From: Allobosea sp. CS1GBMeth4 | Lineage (GTDB): Bacteria; Pseudomonadota; Alphaproteobacteria; Rhizobiales; Beijerinckiaceae | Assembly: GCF_900185715.1 (NCBI RefSeq) | Contig: NZ_FYAS01000009.1 | Coordinates: 1-64,000 of the forward strand | Length of the DNA stretch: 64,000 bases | Reading direction: 5' to 3' | Shown here: piece after piece, positions 25,909 through 35,321 of the stretch | Layout of the letters: the number at the start of each line of letters is the position of its first letter | Position numbering within the stretch: the first letter of the stretch is position 1 | Program-made: the position numbers and the translations under genes | The notes under the pieces: generated by a model | Seen by the model: only the letters and a program-made list of their open reading frames with translations | Database searches by the model: none | Told to the model about the DNA's origin: nothing

Positions 25909-27309
25909 GTGTCGAACCAGGATTACGTCGTCAAGGACATCGCGCTTGCGGATTACGGCCGCAAGGAGATCAACATGGCCCAGGACGAGATGCCGGGACT
26001 GATGGCGATCCGCGCCGAGTACAAGGGCAAGGCTCCGCTCGAGGGCGCGCGCATCGCCGGCTGCCTGCATATGACGATCCAGACCGCGGTGCTGATCGAG
26101 ACCCTGAAGGAGCTCGGCGCCGACGTGCGCTGGTCGTCCTGCAACATCTTCTCGACGCAGGACCACGCCGCCGCCGCGATCGCCGCCACCGGCACGCCGG
26201 TCTTCGCCGTCAAGGGCGAGAGCCTGAAGGAGTACTGGGACTATGTGCTGCGCACCGCGACCTGGGGCGATGGCGGCACGCCGAACATGATCCTCGACGA
26301 TGGCGGCGACCTCACCATGCTGATCATCCTCGGCGCCGAGGCCGAGGCCGGCAATGCCGCCTTCCTCGACAAGCCGGGCAACGAGGAGGAGACCATCTTC
26401 TTCAAGCTGATCAAGCGCCAGCTCAAGGACAATCCTGGCTGGTTCGGCAAGACGCGCGCCGCGATCAAGGGCGTCTCCGAGGAGACCACCACCGGCGTGC
26501 ACCGCCTCTACGAGCTCGCCAAGGCGGGCCGCCTGCCGTTCCCGGCGATCAACGTCAACGACAGCGTCACCAAGTCGAAGTTCGACAATCTCTATGGCTG
26601 CCGCGAATCGCTGGTCGACGCGATCCGCCGCGGCACCGACGTGATGATGTCGGGCAAGGTCGCGGTCGTCGCCGGCTATGGCGATGTCGGCAAGGGCTCG
26701 GCCGCCTCGCTGCGCCAGGCCGGCTGCCGCGTGCTCGTCACCGAGATCGATCCGATCTGCGCCCTGCAGGCGGCGATGGAGGGCTACGAGGTCGTGACCA
26801 TGGAGGACGCCGCCCCGCGCGCCGACATCTTCGTGACCGCGACCGGCAATCTCGACGTCATCACCGTCGACCACATGCGCGCGATGAAGCACCGCGCCAT
26901 CGTCTGCAACATCGGCCACTTCGACTCCGAGATCCAGGTCGCCGGTCTCAAGAACTTCAAATGGGACAACGTCAAGCCGCAGGTCGACGAGGTCGAGTTC
27001 CCCGACGGCAAGCGCATCATCCTGCTCTCGGAAGGCCGGCTGGTGAACCTCGGCAACGCGACCGGCCATCCCTCCTTCGTGATGTCCTGCTCGTTCTCGA
27101 ACCAGACGCTCGCCCAGATCGAGCTCTGGAACCACCACGCCAAATACGAGACCAAGGTCTACACCCTGCCCAAGCACCTCGACGAGAAGGTCGCGGCGCT
27201 TCACCTCGCCAAGGTCGGCGCCAAGCTGACCAAGCTCAACGAGACGCAGGCGAAGTACATCGGCGTGCCGCAGACCGGGCCGTTCAAGCCCGAGCTCTAC
27301 CGCTACTGA
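25909..27309 (+). CDS. ahcY: S-adenosylhomocysteine hydrolase
   Basis: AhcY cleaves S-adenosylhomocysteine to adenosine and homocysteine in the activated-methyl cycle, using bound NAD. With the GTG at 25909 the protein is 466 residues, the standard length, and begins [19 protein letters not shown] as in relatives; ATG 25879 would add ten residues. The NAD-binding motif [13 protein letters not shown] and the signature [15 protein letters not shown] are present, and the protein ends in the conserved FKPELYRY. It is preceded by a SahR-like palindrome and followed by a strong terminator. Confidence 0.97.
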   Translation: MSNQDYVVKDIALADYGRKEINMAQDEMPGLMAIRAEYKGKAPLEGARIAGCLHMTIQTAVLIETLKELGADVRWSSCNIFSTQDHAAAAIAATGTPVFAVKGESLKEYWDYVLRTATWGDGGTPNMILDDGGDLTMLIILGAEAEAGNAAFLDKPGNEEETIFFKLIKRQLKDNPGWFGKTRAAIKGVSEETTTGVHRLYELAKAGRLPFPAINVNDSVTKSKFDNLYGCRESLVDAIRRGTDVMMSGKVAVVAGYGDVGKGSAASLRQAGCRVLVTEIDPICALQAAMEGYEVVTMEDAAPRADIFVTATGNLDVITVDHMRAMKHRAIVCNIGHFDSEIQVAGLKNFKWDNVKPQVDEVEFPDGKRIILLSEGRLVNLGNATGHPSFVMSCSFSNQTLAQIELWNHHAKYETKVYTLPKHLDEKVAALHLAKVGAKLTKLNETQAKYIGVPQTGPFKPELYRY

Positions 27310-27378
27310 CGGCCGCCGGCGGCCGGACGGCACGGCATCGTGCCGCCGGAGCCCGCTGCGGACGCGGCACGGCCCGAG

Positions 27379-27407
27379 AAGCCCGGCCTTCGCGCCGGGC
27401 TTTTTTT
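27379..27407 (+). terminator. Rho-independent terminator of ahcY
   Basis: AAGCCCGGC and GCCGGGCTT arms form a GC-rich hairpin around the short loop CTTCGC, immediately followed by seven T. It lies 70 bp after the ahcY stop and ends the transcript from the ahcY promoter before the kinase at 27742. Confidence 0.9.
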
Positions 27408-27741
27408 GCGCCCTGAAGAAATGTCCGGCTTGAAATACCACTAATAGAGGCCCGGGCACTCCGGGCATCAACTTGTTGAGCGTCTCGGCGCCGCCTGCCG
27501 CATCCTCGGCGCCGGCCGGGCTTTACTGTCGATTAAGCACTTCCTGCCGGACTCCTGCGGTGATTACAGTGGCACTGATTCGGGTGGCCGACAGGCTTCG
27601 CATGCGCCGTCCGGTTTCGTGCAGCAGTGGCTTTGCGGGGTGTGGGCGTCGGTCCTCTTCGAGGGCCACGGCCGGCTGCCGTGCCGGCGGCACGTCGCCG
27701 ATCGCGGCCACATCTGGTCTGGGACAGGACGGAAGACGGGA
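27408..27741. other. Non-coding gap before the DivL-type gene
   Basis: No gene is evident in these 334 bases; reading-frame extensions into this region lack family similarity. Two GANTC motifs, GACTC at 27550-27554 and GATTC at 27577-27581, lie within 32 bp. This is the recognition site of the cell-cycle methylase CcrM, which fits a cell-cycle-regulated gene downstream. No clear -35/-10 pair or CtrA box was seen. Confidence 0.5.
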
Positions 27742-30216
27742 ATGAGACGGGCAAGCCAGGTCGGACGGGAGCTGAACGGAGCGGTCCGCTTCCTCCTGCC
27801 CGGACTTGCCGGCGCTACGCCGGCTCCCGCTCTCGCCCAGGCCGATGCGTTCCTGCCGTTCCGGGCCGATTGGCTCAATGCCGGCGCCATGTCGATGATC
27901 CTCGTCGGGCTGGTCGTCTTCGCCACCACCACCTCGATCCTTTATGTGCGCGAGCGCTCGCGCTGGACGAGGCGGGAGGGCGAGCTCGCCGCCGGGCTGG
28001 AGGCGACGCGCGGCCATCAGGAGCGTCTCGGCGCCCTGCTCGCCTCGGACCGGCAGGTCGTGCTGAGCTGGGACGGCCCGAAGGCCAGCCCCGTGCTGGA
28101 GGGCGACAGCGGCTTCCTCGGCATCGGCGGCTCCGCCCCCGCGCTGGCCTATGGCACCTGGGCGCCGCCGGCCGATGCGAAGCGGCTCGAACTCGCCACC
28201 GAGGCTCTCAAGGAGCACGGCGAAGCCTTCGCCCTCACCGTCAGGGCCAAGACCGGGCGCTATGTCGATGCCGAAGGCCGGCCCGTCGCCGGCCGCGCCG
28301 TGATCCGCCTGCGCGAGGTCAGCGGCGAGCGCGCCCGCGCCCTGGCGCTGGAGGACGAGCTCGGCAAGCTCGCCAGCGATCATGCGGCGCTCACCACGCT
28401 GCTCGCCGGCGTGCCGCAGCCGGTCTGGACGCGCGCCACCGATGGACGCCTGACCTGGGCCAATGCCGCCTATGCCCGCGCCGTCGAGGCCTCCGACAGC
28501 CAGCAGGCGGTCACGGCCGGGCTCGAGCTCTTCGACCGCAGCGAGCGCGAGAGCGCCGAGAAGGCCCGCAGGGAAGGCCGCGTCTTCCAGATGCGCGTGC
28601 CGGTGGTGATGGCCGGCCAGCGCCGCATCGTCGACGTGCTCGAGACGCCGACGCCGTCCGGCTATGCCGGCATCGCCACCGACATGAGCGAGCTCGAGGC
28701 GGTCCGCGCCGACCTGCAGCGCCAGATGGACGCCCATGTCCGCACCCTCGACCGGCTGAAGACGGGCGTCGCCGTCTTCGACGCCTCGCAGCGCCTGGTC
28801 TATCGCAACAGCGGCTACGAGGCGCTCTGGTCGCTCGATCCGGGCTTCCTCGATTCGAGCCCGAGCGACGGCGAGATCCTCGACCGGCTGCGCACGGAAC
28901 GCCGACTGCCCGAGCTCGGCGACTATCGGACCTGGAAGGCCTCGGTACACGCCGCCTACACGGCGACGCGGGCCAGCGAGGATTGGTGGTACCTGCCGGA
29001 CGGGCGCACCATCCACGTCGTCGCCAGCCCTAATCCGCAGGGCGGCGTCACCTATCTCTTCGACGACGAGACCGAGCGCTTCACGCTCGAATCGCGCTTC
29101 AACGCGCTCTCCCGCACCCAGCGCGAGACGCTCGATTCGCTGCGCGAGGGCGTCGCCGTGTTCGGCTCGGACGGGCGCCTCAAGCTCTCCAATCCGGCCT
29201 TCGCCCAGCTCTGGAAGCTCTCGCCTGAACGCGTCGCGGCGGCGCCGCACATCGACGAGGTCGTCGGGCTGAGTCGGCCGCTGTTCCCGGACGATGCCGT
29301 CTGGACCGAGATCCGCAGCGCGGTCGCCGGCGTGCGCGATGCGCGCGAGGATTACCGCTGCCATATGGAACGCCGCGACGGCACGGTGCTGGACTGCACT
29401 GCGGCGCCCCTGCCGGACGGCGCGACGCTGATCACCTTCGCCGACGTCACCGCCGGCGTGAACGTCGAGCGGGCGCTGACCGAGCGCAACGAGGCGCTGG
29501 AGCGCGCCTCGCGGCTGCGCGAGGAGTTCGTGCATCACGTGTCCTACGAACTGCGCTCGCCGCTGACCAACATCATCGGCTTCGCGCAGCTGCTCGGCGA
29601 GGAGACGGTCGGTGCGCTGAACGAGAAGCAGCGCGACTATGCCGGCCACATCGTCCGCTCCTCCGGCGCGCTGCTCGCCATCATCAACGACATCCTCGAC
29701 CTCGCCTCGATCGACAACGGCGCGCTCGCCCTCGATCTCGAGGAAGTCGACGTCGCCCAGACCATCGCCCAGGCCGCGACCGGGCTGCAGGACCGGCTCG
29801 CCGACAGCAAGCTCAAGCTCGAGGTCGACATCGCGCCCCAGACCGGGCCGCTGCGCGCCGATCCCAAGCGCCTGCGCCAGATCCTGTTCAACCTGCTCTC
29901 CAACGCGATCGGCTTCTCGCAGCCCGGCCAGACCATCCGCGTCAGCGCCGGCCGCTTCGGCGGCGAGATCCGTATCACCGTGGCCGACGAGGGCCGCGGC
30001 ATCCCGGACGAGGTCAAGGAGAAGGTCTTCGACCGCTTCGAGAGCCATTCGCTCGGCTCGCGCCATCGCGGCGTCGGCCTCGGCCTGTCGATGGTGCGCT
30101 CGATCGTCGAGCTGCATGGCGGCCGCGTCGAGCTCGACTCCGCGCCGGGTCGGGGCACGCGCGTCACGGCCGTCTTCCCGCCTGAGGGCATGCGCATCTC
30201 GGACGCCGCGGAATGA
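27742..30216 (+). CDS. divL: DivL-type histidine-kinase homologue with Tyr in place of phospho-His
   Basis: This is an 824-residue protein with one membrane segment (about residues 48-68) and several PAS domains (around 225-320, 335-445 and 470-580). A dimerisation/phosphotransfer domain then reads FVHHVSYELRSPLTNIIG, and a GHKL ATPase domain follows (NLLSNAIGFS, DEGRGIPDEV, GVGLGLSMVRSIVELHGG). The residue normally the phospho-His is Tyr602. This substitution is the hallmark of DivL, the polar pseudokinase that in Caulobacter binds DivK and controls the CckA-CtrA phosphorelay. Size, PAS content and the position before tsaE agree. The tsaE start overlaps its stop by ATGA. A generic PAS kinase with an accidental change is the alternative, but the context favours DivL. 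Confidence 0.85.
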   Translation: MRRASQVGRELNGAVRFLLPGLAGATPAPALAQADAFLPFRADWLNAGAMSMILVGLVVFATTTSILYVRERSRWTRREGELAAGLEATRGHQERLGALLASDRQVVLSWDGPKASPVLEGDSGFLGIGGSAPALAYGTWAPPADAKRLELATEALKEHGEAFALTVRAKTGRYVDAEGRPVAGRAVIRLREVSGERARALALEDELGKLASDHAALTTLLAGVPQPVWTRATDGRLTWANAAYARAVEASDSQQAVTAGLELFDRSERESAEKARREGRVFQMRVPVVMAGQRRIVDVLETPTPSGYAGIATDMSELEAVRADLQRQMDAHVRTLDRLKTGVAVFDASQRLVYRNSGYEALWSLDPGFLDSSPSDGEILDRLRTERRLPELGDYRTWKASVHAAYTATRASEDWWYLPDGRTIHVVASPNPQGGVTYLFDDETERFTLESRFNALSRTQRETLDSLREGVAVFGSDGRLKLSNPAFAQLWKLSPERVAAAPHIDEVVGLSRPLFPDDAVWTEIRSAVAGVRDAREDYRCHMERRDGTVLDCTAAPLPDGATLITFADVTAGVNVERALTERNEALERASRLREEFVHHVSYELRSPLTNIIGFAQLLGEETVGALNEKQRDYAGHIVRSSGALLAIINDILDLASIDNGALALDLEEVDVAQTIAQAATGLQDRLADSKLKLEVDIAPQTGPLRADPKRLRQILFNLLSNAIGFSQPGQTIRVSAGRFGGEIRITVADEGRGIPDEVKEKVFDRFESHSLGSRHRGVGLGLSMVRSIVELHGGRVELDSAPGRGTRVTAVFPPEGMRISDAAE

Positions 30217-31802
30217 CCGACGAGGCAGCCCGGGCGGGCACTCATCTCGTCACCCTGCCGGACGAGGCCGCGACGGTGCGGCTGGCAGAGGATCTCGCCG
30301 ACATCCTGAAGACCGGCGACATCGTCGCGCTCTCCGGCCATCTCGGCGCCGGCAAGTCGCTGCTGGCGCGCGCCATGCTGCGCCGCCTCGCCGGCGACCC
30401 CGCTCTGGAAGCGCCGAGCCCGACCTTCACTTTGGTGCAGAGCTATGACAGTCCGCGCGGGCTGCTGCTCCATGCCGATCTCTATCGCGTCCGCAGTGCG
30501 GACGAGCTCGACGATATCGGCCTGGTCGAGGATCTCGACCTCGCCGTCACCATTGTCGAATGGCCGGACCGGGCCGGCATGCGCCTGCCGGCGGGCCGGC
30601 GTCTCGACATCGTGCTCGAGGTCGACCCTGAGAATCCCGAGCGGGGCCGTATCGCGACCCTCTCCGGCGGTGTGCTCTGGCGCCAGCGCCTGGCGCTCGC
30701 GATCGGCTCGCGCCGGCTGATCGACGAGGCCGGCTGGAGCGATGCGCGACGCGACTTCATGCTCGGCGACGCCTCGAGCCGGGCCTATGAGCGCCTGACC
30801 AGGGCGTCGGGCGAGACCGCGATCCTGATGATCTCGCCGCCGCGGCCGGACGGACCGGCCATCCGGCAGGGCAAGCCCTACAGCGCGATCGCCCATCTCG
30901 CCGAAACCGTCGACGCCTTCGTCGCCATGGACAAGGGCCTGCGCTCGCTCGGCCTCTCCGCCCCCGAGATCCTGGCGCAGGACCTCGCCACCGGCCTCTT
31001 GCTGATCGAGGATCTCGGCTCGGAGCCGATCGTCGGCGCCGATGGACCGATCCCCGAGCGCTACGAGGCCGCGGCCCGCCTCCTCGCCGAACTGCACCGG
31101 CACGCCCTGCCGACCATCCTGCCGGTGGCGGAAGGGCGCGACCATGTCCTGCCCGATTATGACCGCGAGGCGCTCGCCATCGAGACCGAGCTGGTGCTCG
31201 ACTGGTACGCTCCGCACATCGCCGGCGTCACCCTGCCCGCGGTGACGCGGGCCGAGTTCGGCCGCATCTGGGAAAGGTTGTTCGACGAGCTCTTCGAGAC
31301 GCCGGCGACCTGGACGCTGCGCGACTATCACTCGCCGAACCTGCTCTGGCTCGCCGATCGCGTCGGCCATGCCCGGCTCGGCCTGATCGATTTCCAGGAT
31401 TCGGTGCTCGGCCACCCGGCCTATGACCTGGTCTCGCTCGGCCAGGACGCCCGTGTCGACGTGCCGGCGGCGCTGGAGCTGCGCCTGCTCGCCGCCTATG
31501 CCGGGGCGCGGCGCGGCACCGATCCGGGCTTCGACCTGCCGGGCTTCGCGCGCGCCTATGCGATCCTCGGCGCACAGCGCAACACCAAGATCGCCGGCAT
31601 CTTCGCCCGGCTCGACCGGCGCGACGGCAAGCCGGCCTATCTCAGGCACCTGCCGCGGATCGAGGCCTATCTGCGCCGCAATCTCGAGCAGCCGGCCCTC
31701 GCCGAGCTGAGAGCCTGGTACGAAGCCCATCTGCCCAAGCTCTTTGCCGGGCAGGAGAAGGCGGATACGAAGGGACCGGACGAGGCCAGCGACCCGGCTT
31801 GA
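30213..31802 (+). CDS. TsaE-AmgK fusion: t6A tRNA-modification ATPase fused to an amino-sugar kinase-like domain
   Basis: This is a 529-residue fusion. Residues about 1-150 are TsaE, the P-loop ATPase (GHLGAGKS, residues 42-49; PSPTFTLVQSY; HADLYRV) needed for N6-threonylcarbamoyl-A37 in tRNAs decoding ANN codons. Residues about 180-510 belong to the aminoglycoside-phosphotransferase superfamily in the form of AmgK (catalytic LRDYHSPNLLW, metal-binding LIDFQD), which in other bacteria phosphorylates anomeric MurNAc or GlcNAc in peptidoglycan recycling. Its usual partner MurU, a nucleotidyltransferase, is not seen next to it. ATGA overlaps the divL stop. The fusion is known in rhizobia; AmgK activity in this protein is inferred. 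Confidence 0.88.
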   Translation: MTDEAARAGTHLVTLPDEAATVRLAEDLADILKTGDIVALSGHLGAGKSLLARAMLRRLAGDPALEAPSPTFTLVQSYDSPRGLLLHADLYRVRSADELDDIGLVEDLDLAVTIVEWPDRAGMRLPAGRRLDIVLEVDPENPERGRIATLSGGVLWRQRLALAIGSRRLIDEAGWSDARRDFMLGDASSRAYERLTRASGETAILMISPPRPDGPAIRQGKPYSAIAHLAETVDAFVAMDKGLRSLGLSAPEILAQDLATGLLLIEDLGSEPIVGADGPIPERYEAAARLLAELHRHALPTILPVAEGRDHVLPDYDREALAIETELVLDWYAPHIAGVTLPAVTRAEFGRIWERLFDELFETPATWTLRDYHSPNLLWLADRVGHARLGLIDFQDSVLGHPAYDLVSLGQDARVDVPAALELRLLAAYAGARRGTDPGFDLPGFARAYAILGAQRNTKIAGIFARLDRRDGKPAYLRHLPRIEAYLRRNLEQPALAELRAWYEAHLPKLFAGQEKADTKGPDEASDPA

Positions 31803-31896
31803 AGCGAGGTCAAGTCAAGCGGGCAAGCGCGAGACCCCCTCCCGGATGCGAGAGGGGTTCTCCGTGCCGTTCGTCGCTGTTTGCGCCTGCCGGTCT

Positions 31897-33126
31897 TTAC
31901 CCCGGCCCCGCCCCCTGCGTGCCGAGATGGACCGCGTAGAGCGACTGGCTCGCCGCCATGAACAGGCGGTTGCGCTTCGGCCCGCCGAAGCAGATGTTGC
32001 CGCAGACTTCCGGCAGGCGGATGCGGCCGATCAGCTTGCCCTCCGGGTTGAAGCAGAGCACGCCGTTGTAGCCGACGGCGCGGCCGGCATTGCTGGAGGC
32101 CCAGAGATTGCCCTGCACGTCGCAGCGCAGCCCGTCCGGCCCGCATTTCACCCCGTCGACCATGCAGTCGGAGAACAGCTTGCCGTTCGAGAGCTTGTTG
32201 TCCGGGCCGACGTCGAAGACATGGATGTCGCCCTTGCCCCCCGGGCCGGTGTCGCCCGGCCCCTTGCCGGTCGAGGCGACGTAGAGCTTCTTGAAATCGG
32301 GCGAGAAGCAGAGCCCGTTCGGGTCGGGCACCTGTTGCTCGGTGACGACGAGGTCGACGCGGCCGCTCGGGTCGATGCGGTAGCAGTTCGTCGGCAATTC
32401 GCGCTTGTAGAAGCCGATCTCGGGCGGTTGGCCGAGGCGGGGATTGATCTTGCCGCCCGAATTGCTCGGCCCGCCGGCCGCGTCGGGCGCGCCCTCATAG
32501 AGCTGGCCGCCATAGGGCGGATCGGTGAACCAGTAGCTGCCGTCCGGATGGGCGACGACGTCGTTGGGCGAATTCAGCCGCTTGCCGTCGAACTTGTCGG
32601 CGAGGATCGTCACCGAGCCGTCGAGCTCGTAGCGCACGACGCGGCGGTTGAGATGCTCGCAGGAGAGCTGCCGGCCCTGGAAGTCGAAGCTGTTGCCGTT
32701 GCTGTTGCCGGACGGCGTGCGGAAGACGCTGACGCGCCCGTCATCCTCGAGCCAGCGTAGCTGCCGGTTGTTCGGGATGTCGCTCCAGACCAGGTAGCGG
32801 CCCTGCGCGTTCCAGGCCGGCCCCTCCGCCCAGAGCGCGCCCGTCCAGAGCCGCTGGATGGCGGCGTTGGGCTGGGCCAGCCCCTCGAAGGCCGGGTCGA
32901 CCGCGATGACGTCCGGATCCCAGAAATAGGTAGTCGGCGCGCCGCCGCGGCCGAAATCCCGCGGCGGCGTGGTGACCGTGCTCGGCGGGCCGGGGCGGGC
33001 GGCCGGAGCCTGCGCCAGCGCCGTGTCGGCGGCGGCGGCGGCGGCGAGCGCTCCCGCTCCAGCGACCTGCAACAAACGGCGGCGTGACAATGCGGGATGT
33101 GATTCAGCGATGCTGTTGCGCGGCAT
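31897..33126 (-). CDS. SMP-30/gluconolactonase family exported protein
   Basis: This 409-residue protein has a twin-arginine-type signal: SRRRLLQVAGAGALA near residue 15, then AlaAla-rich sequence and an AQAP cleavage-like region. The mature part belongs to the SMP-30/gluconolactonase six-bladed propeller family (WAEGPAWNAQGRYLVWSDI, NSPNDVVAHPDGSYWFTDP, DPNGLCFSPD), whose members hydrolyse sugar lactones using a divalent metal. The actual substrate is unknown. The gene stands alone, with no sugar dehydrogenase nearby. Tat export puts the protein in the periplasm. Confidence 0.87.
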   Translation of the reverse strand: MPRNSIAESHPALSRRRLLQVAGAGALAAAAAADTALAQAPAARPGPPSTVTTPPRDFGRGGAPTTYFWDPDVIAVDPAFEGLAQPNAAIQRLWTGALWAEGPAWNAQGRYLVWSDIPNNRQLRWLEDDGRVSVFRTPSGNSNGNSFDFQGRQLSCEHLNRRVVRYELDGSVTILADKFDGKRLNSPNDVVAHPDGSYWFTDPPYGGQLYEGAPDAAGGPSNSGGKINPRLGQPPEIGFYKRELPTNCYRIDPSGRVDLVVTEQQVPDPNGLCFSPDFKKLYVASTGKGPGDTGPGGKGDIHVFDVGPDNKLSNGKLFSDCMVDGVKCGPDGLRCDVQGNLWASSNAGRAVGYNGVLCFNPEGKLIGRIRLPEVCGNICFGGPKRNRLFMAASQSLYAVHLGTQGAGPG

Positions 33127-33306
33127 TCGTGACCTCCCTGGATTGAACTATGTCGTTCTTGCCAGGGCATCGGGAGCGCCGATTGCGGCGGTGACGTGGC
33201 GGCAGGAGCCCGCCTCGTCATGGCGAGCCCCACTCGAACAGGGCTTCTCAACGCCTTAAATCGGTTTAATAATATCGAGTCCGGCCGTCACCGTTGCGAC
33301 CAGTCC

Positions 33307-34509
33307 TCAGGCCGCTAGGTCGGCGACGAGCGCGTCGAGCAGCAGGGCGCCTTCCGGCGTCGCGGCGAGCCGGCCGTCCCGCCTGCGGGCGAGGAAGCCT
33401 TCGCCGATCAGGCTGCCGATGCGGTTGCCGTTGAGCTTGCGGCCGGCAAGGCCTTCGAACACGTCGGGATCGATGCCTTCGACGAGGCGCAGGCCCATCA
33501 GCAGGTATTCGTCGCCCTGCGCCTCGGCCGAGAGCTTCTCGTTCTCGATCAGGGCGTCGCCGCCGGCCTCGATGCGCTCCAGCCAGGCCTCTGGCCGCTT
33601 CTCGGTCGATTGCGCGAGGCGGCCCTCCGCCGTCACCAGCCGGCCATGCGCGCCCGGGCCGACGCCGGCATATTCGCCATAGTGCCAGTAGATCAGGTTA
33701 TGCCGGCATTCCGCGCCCGGCCGGGCATGGTTCGAGATCTCGTAGACCGGCATCCCGCGCTTCGCCGTGATCTCCTGCGTCACCTCGTAGAGCGCCGCGC
33801 CCGCATCGGGATCGGGAATGGCGAGCTTGCCGGCGCGGTAGAGCTGGTCGAAGGCGGTGCCGGGCTCAATGGTCAGCTGATAGAGCGAGAGATGCTCGGC
33901 GGCGTGGCCGATCGCGAGCTCGAGCTCCGCCTGCCAGAGCGCCGGCGTCTGCTCCGGCGAGCGGGCATAGATCAGGTCGAAGGAATAGCGTTCGAAATAG
34001 CGCTGGGCGATCGCGACGGCGTCGAGCGCCTCCTGTGCCGAATGCATCCGGCCGAGCGCCTTGAGGTCGGCATCGTTCAGCGCCTGCACGCCGAGCGAGA
34101 CCCGGTTGACGCCGGCCGCGCGGAAATCCCGGAACCGCCCGGCCTCGACGCTGGTCGGATTGGCCTCCAGCGTGACCTCGCAATCGGAGGCGACGGCCCA
34201 GTGCTCGCCGATCGCGTCGAGGATCGCGCCGACAGTCGCTCCCTCCATCAGCGAGGGCGTGCCGCCGCCGAAGAAGATCGAGGACACCGTCCGTCCGGGC
34301 GCGAGCTCCGCACGCTGGGCGATCTCTCGCCGGAAGGCGGCGACGTAGCGCGCCTGGTCCGGCGGCTGGTGGCGGACATGGGAGTTGAAGTCGCAATAGG
34401 GGCATTTGGCCAGGCAGAACGGCCAATGCACATAGACGGCGAAGCCGGCATCCGCCGTCGGATGCGCCGGCACGCCGGGCCGCCCGGTCGAGGCGATGCC
34501 GTGCGTCAA
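33307..34509 (-). CDS. hemW: HemW-family radical SAM protein (haem chaperone)
   Basis: The 400-residue protein has the radical SAM cluster motif CLAKCPYCDFNSH, the HemW signature GVQALNDADLKALGRMHSAQEA, FFGGGTPSLM, and a C-terminal winged segment. HemW was once called a coproporphyrinogen III oxidase, but work in E. coli and Lactococcus supports haem delivery to target proteins. The TTG start at 34509 overlaps the rdgB stop (TTGA) and has a GAGGAAG ribosome site; GTG 34473 is an alternative. It is third in an rph-rdgB-hemW operon. Confidence 0.92.
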   Translation of the reverse strand: MTHGIASTGRPGVPAHPTADAGFAVYVHWPFCLAKCPYCDFNSHVRHQPPDQARYVAAFRREIAQRAELAPGRTVSSIFFGGGTPSLMEGATVGAILDAIGEHWAVASDCEVTLEANPTSVEAGRFRDFRAAGVNRVSLGVQALNDADLKALGRMHSAQEALDAVAIAQRYFERYSFDLIYARSPEQTPALWQAELELAIGHAAEHLSLYQLTIEPGTAFDQLYRAGKLAIPDPDAGAALYEVTQEITAKRGMPVYEISNHARPGAECRHNLIYWHYGEYAGVGPGAHGRLVTAEGRLAQSTEKRPEAWLERIEAGGDALIENEKLSAEAQGDEYLLMGLRLVEGIDPDVFEGLAGRKLNGNRIGSLIGEGFLARRRDGRLAATPEGALLLDALVADLAA

Positions 34510-35165
34510 GCGGGCTTCCTCAGGCAGGCGGCGGCCAGCACATGGAAGGCGCGGGCCCGGTGCGACAGCCCGGGCGAGCCGTCACGGGGGATGCCGTGCT
34601 TTTCCTCCGCCGTCATCTCGCCGAAGGTCTTGGCATGGCCGGCCGGCTGGAAGATCGGGTCGTAGCCGAAGCCGGAGCTGCCGCGCGGCGCGTCGGCGAT
34701 CGTGCCGAAGACGCGGCCCTCGAACAATTCCTGATGCCCGTCCGGCCAGGCGATCACCAGCGCCGAGACGAAATGCGCCTTGCGCTGCTCGGGCGTGGTC
34801 GCGCCACGCTTTGCAAGCTCGGCCTGCACGCGGGCGAGGGCCGGGGCGAAGTCCTTGCCCGGACCGGCCCAGTTGGCCGAGAACAGACCGGGCGCGCCGT
34901 CGAGCGCGTCGATGCAGACGCCGGAATCGTCGGCGAGTGCCGGCAGGCCGGAGGCCTGCGCCGCCGCGACCGCCTTGATCGCGGCGTTCTCGGCGAACAT
35001 GTGGCCGTTCTCCTCCGGCTCCGGCAGGCCGAGCTCGCCGGCGGAGACGAGCTCGATGCCATAGGGTCCCAGCAGCTCGCGCATCTCGCGCAATTTGCCC
35101 TGGTTGTGGGTCGCGATCACGACCTTGCCGGTGAGGAGGCGGTTGCTGGTCTCGCGCGCCGTCAT
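34506..35165 (-). CDS. rdgB: RdgB/HAM1 non-canonical purine NTP pyrophosphatase
   Basis: RdgB hydrolyses dITP, XTP and ITP to keep damaged purines out of DNA and RNA. The 219-residue protein has the family opening KVVIATHNQGKLREM, the ADDSGVCIDAL motif and the SGFGYDPIF segment. ATG 35165 lies at the very edge of an intergenic palindromic repeat. It is encoded between rph and hemW on the same strand, an order conserved in many alphaproteobacteria. Confidence 0.94.
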   Translation of the reverse strand: MTARETSNRLLTGKVVIATHNQGKLREMRELLGPYGIELVSAGELGLPEPEENGHMFAENAAIKAVAAAQASGLPALADDSGVCIDALDGAPGLFSANWAGPGKDFAPALARVQAELAKRGATTPEQRKAHFVSALVIAWPDGHQELFEGRVFGTIADAPRGSSGFGYDPIFQPAGHAKTFGEMTAEEKHGIPRDGSPGLSHRARAFHVLAAACLRKPA

Positions 35166-35204
35166 TCCGGGGCGCTCCGCAGGAGCGAGCCCGGAACCCA
35201 TGAC
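35161..35204. repeat. Intergenic palindromic repeat with GTCAT/ATGAC ends
   Basis: GTCATTCCGGGGC and the inverted end GAGCCCGGAACCCATGAC flank a short hairpin. The element overlaps the rdgB start codon, whose ATGAC is the reverse complement of the repeat end. It has the same family ends as the copies at 25656, 38024, 49781 and 56969. A related degenerate GC-rich inverted region follows at about 35269-35312. Confidence 0.55.
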
Positions 35205-35321
35205 CACAGGTTCTGGTCGTCAGGCCTCGTCATCGCAGTTCCTTCGTTGCGGACTGTCCGCTCGCCTCGTGTTCATGGGGTCCGGGCTCTTCGCTGCGCG
35301 AAGCCGGAAAGACGGAGAGGT

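Noticed and set aside
27523-30117. 864-codon antisense frame opposite the DivL-type gene
   Set aside because: Composition is that of a shadow ORF, while the plus strand shows PAS and GHKL kinase motifs.
30650-31802. Aminoglycoside-resistance phosphotransferase
   Set aside because: The domain is fused to TsaE in a conserved chromosomal context, and the AmgK-type explanation fits better than acquired resistance.
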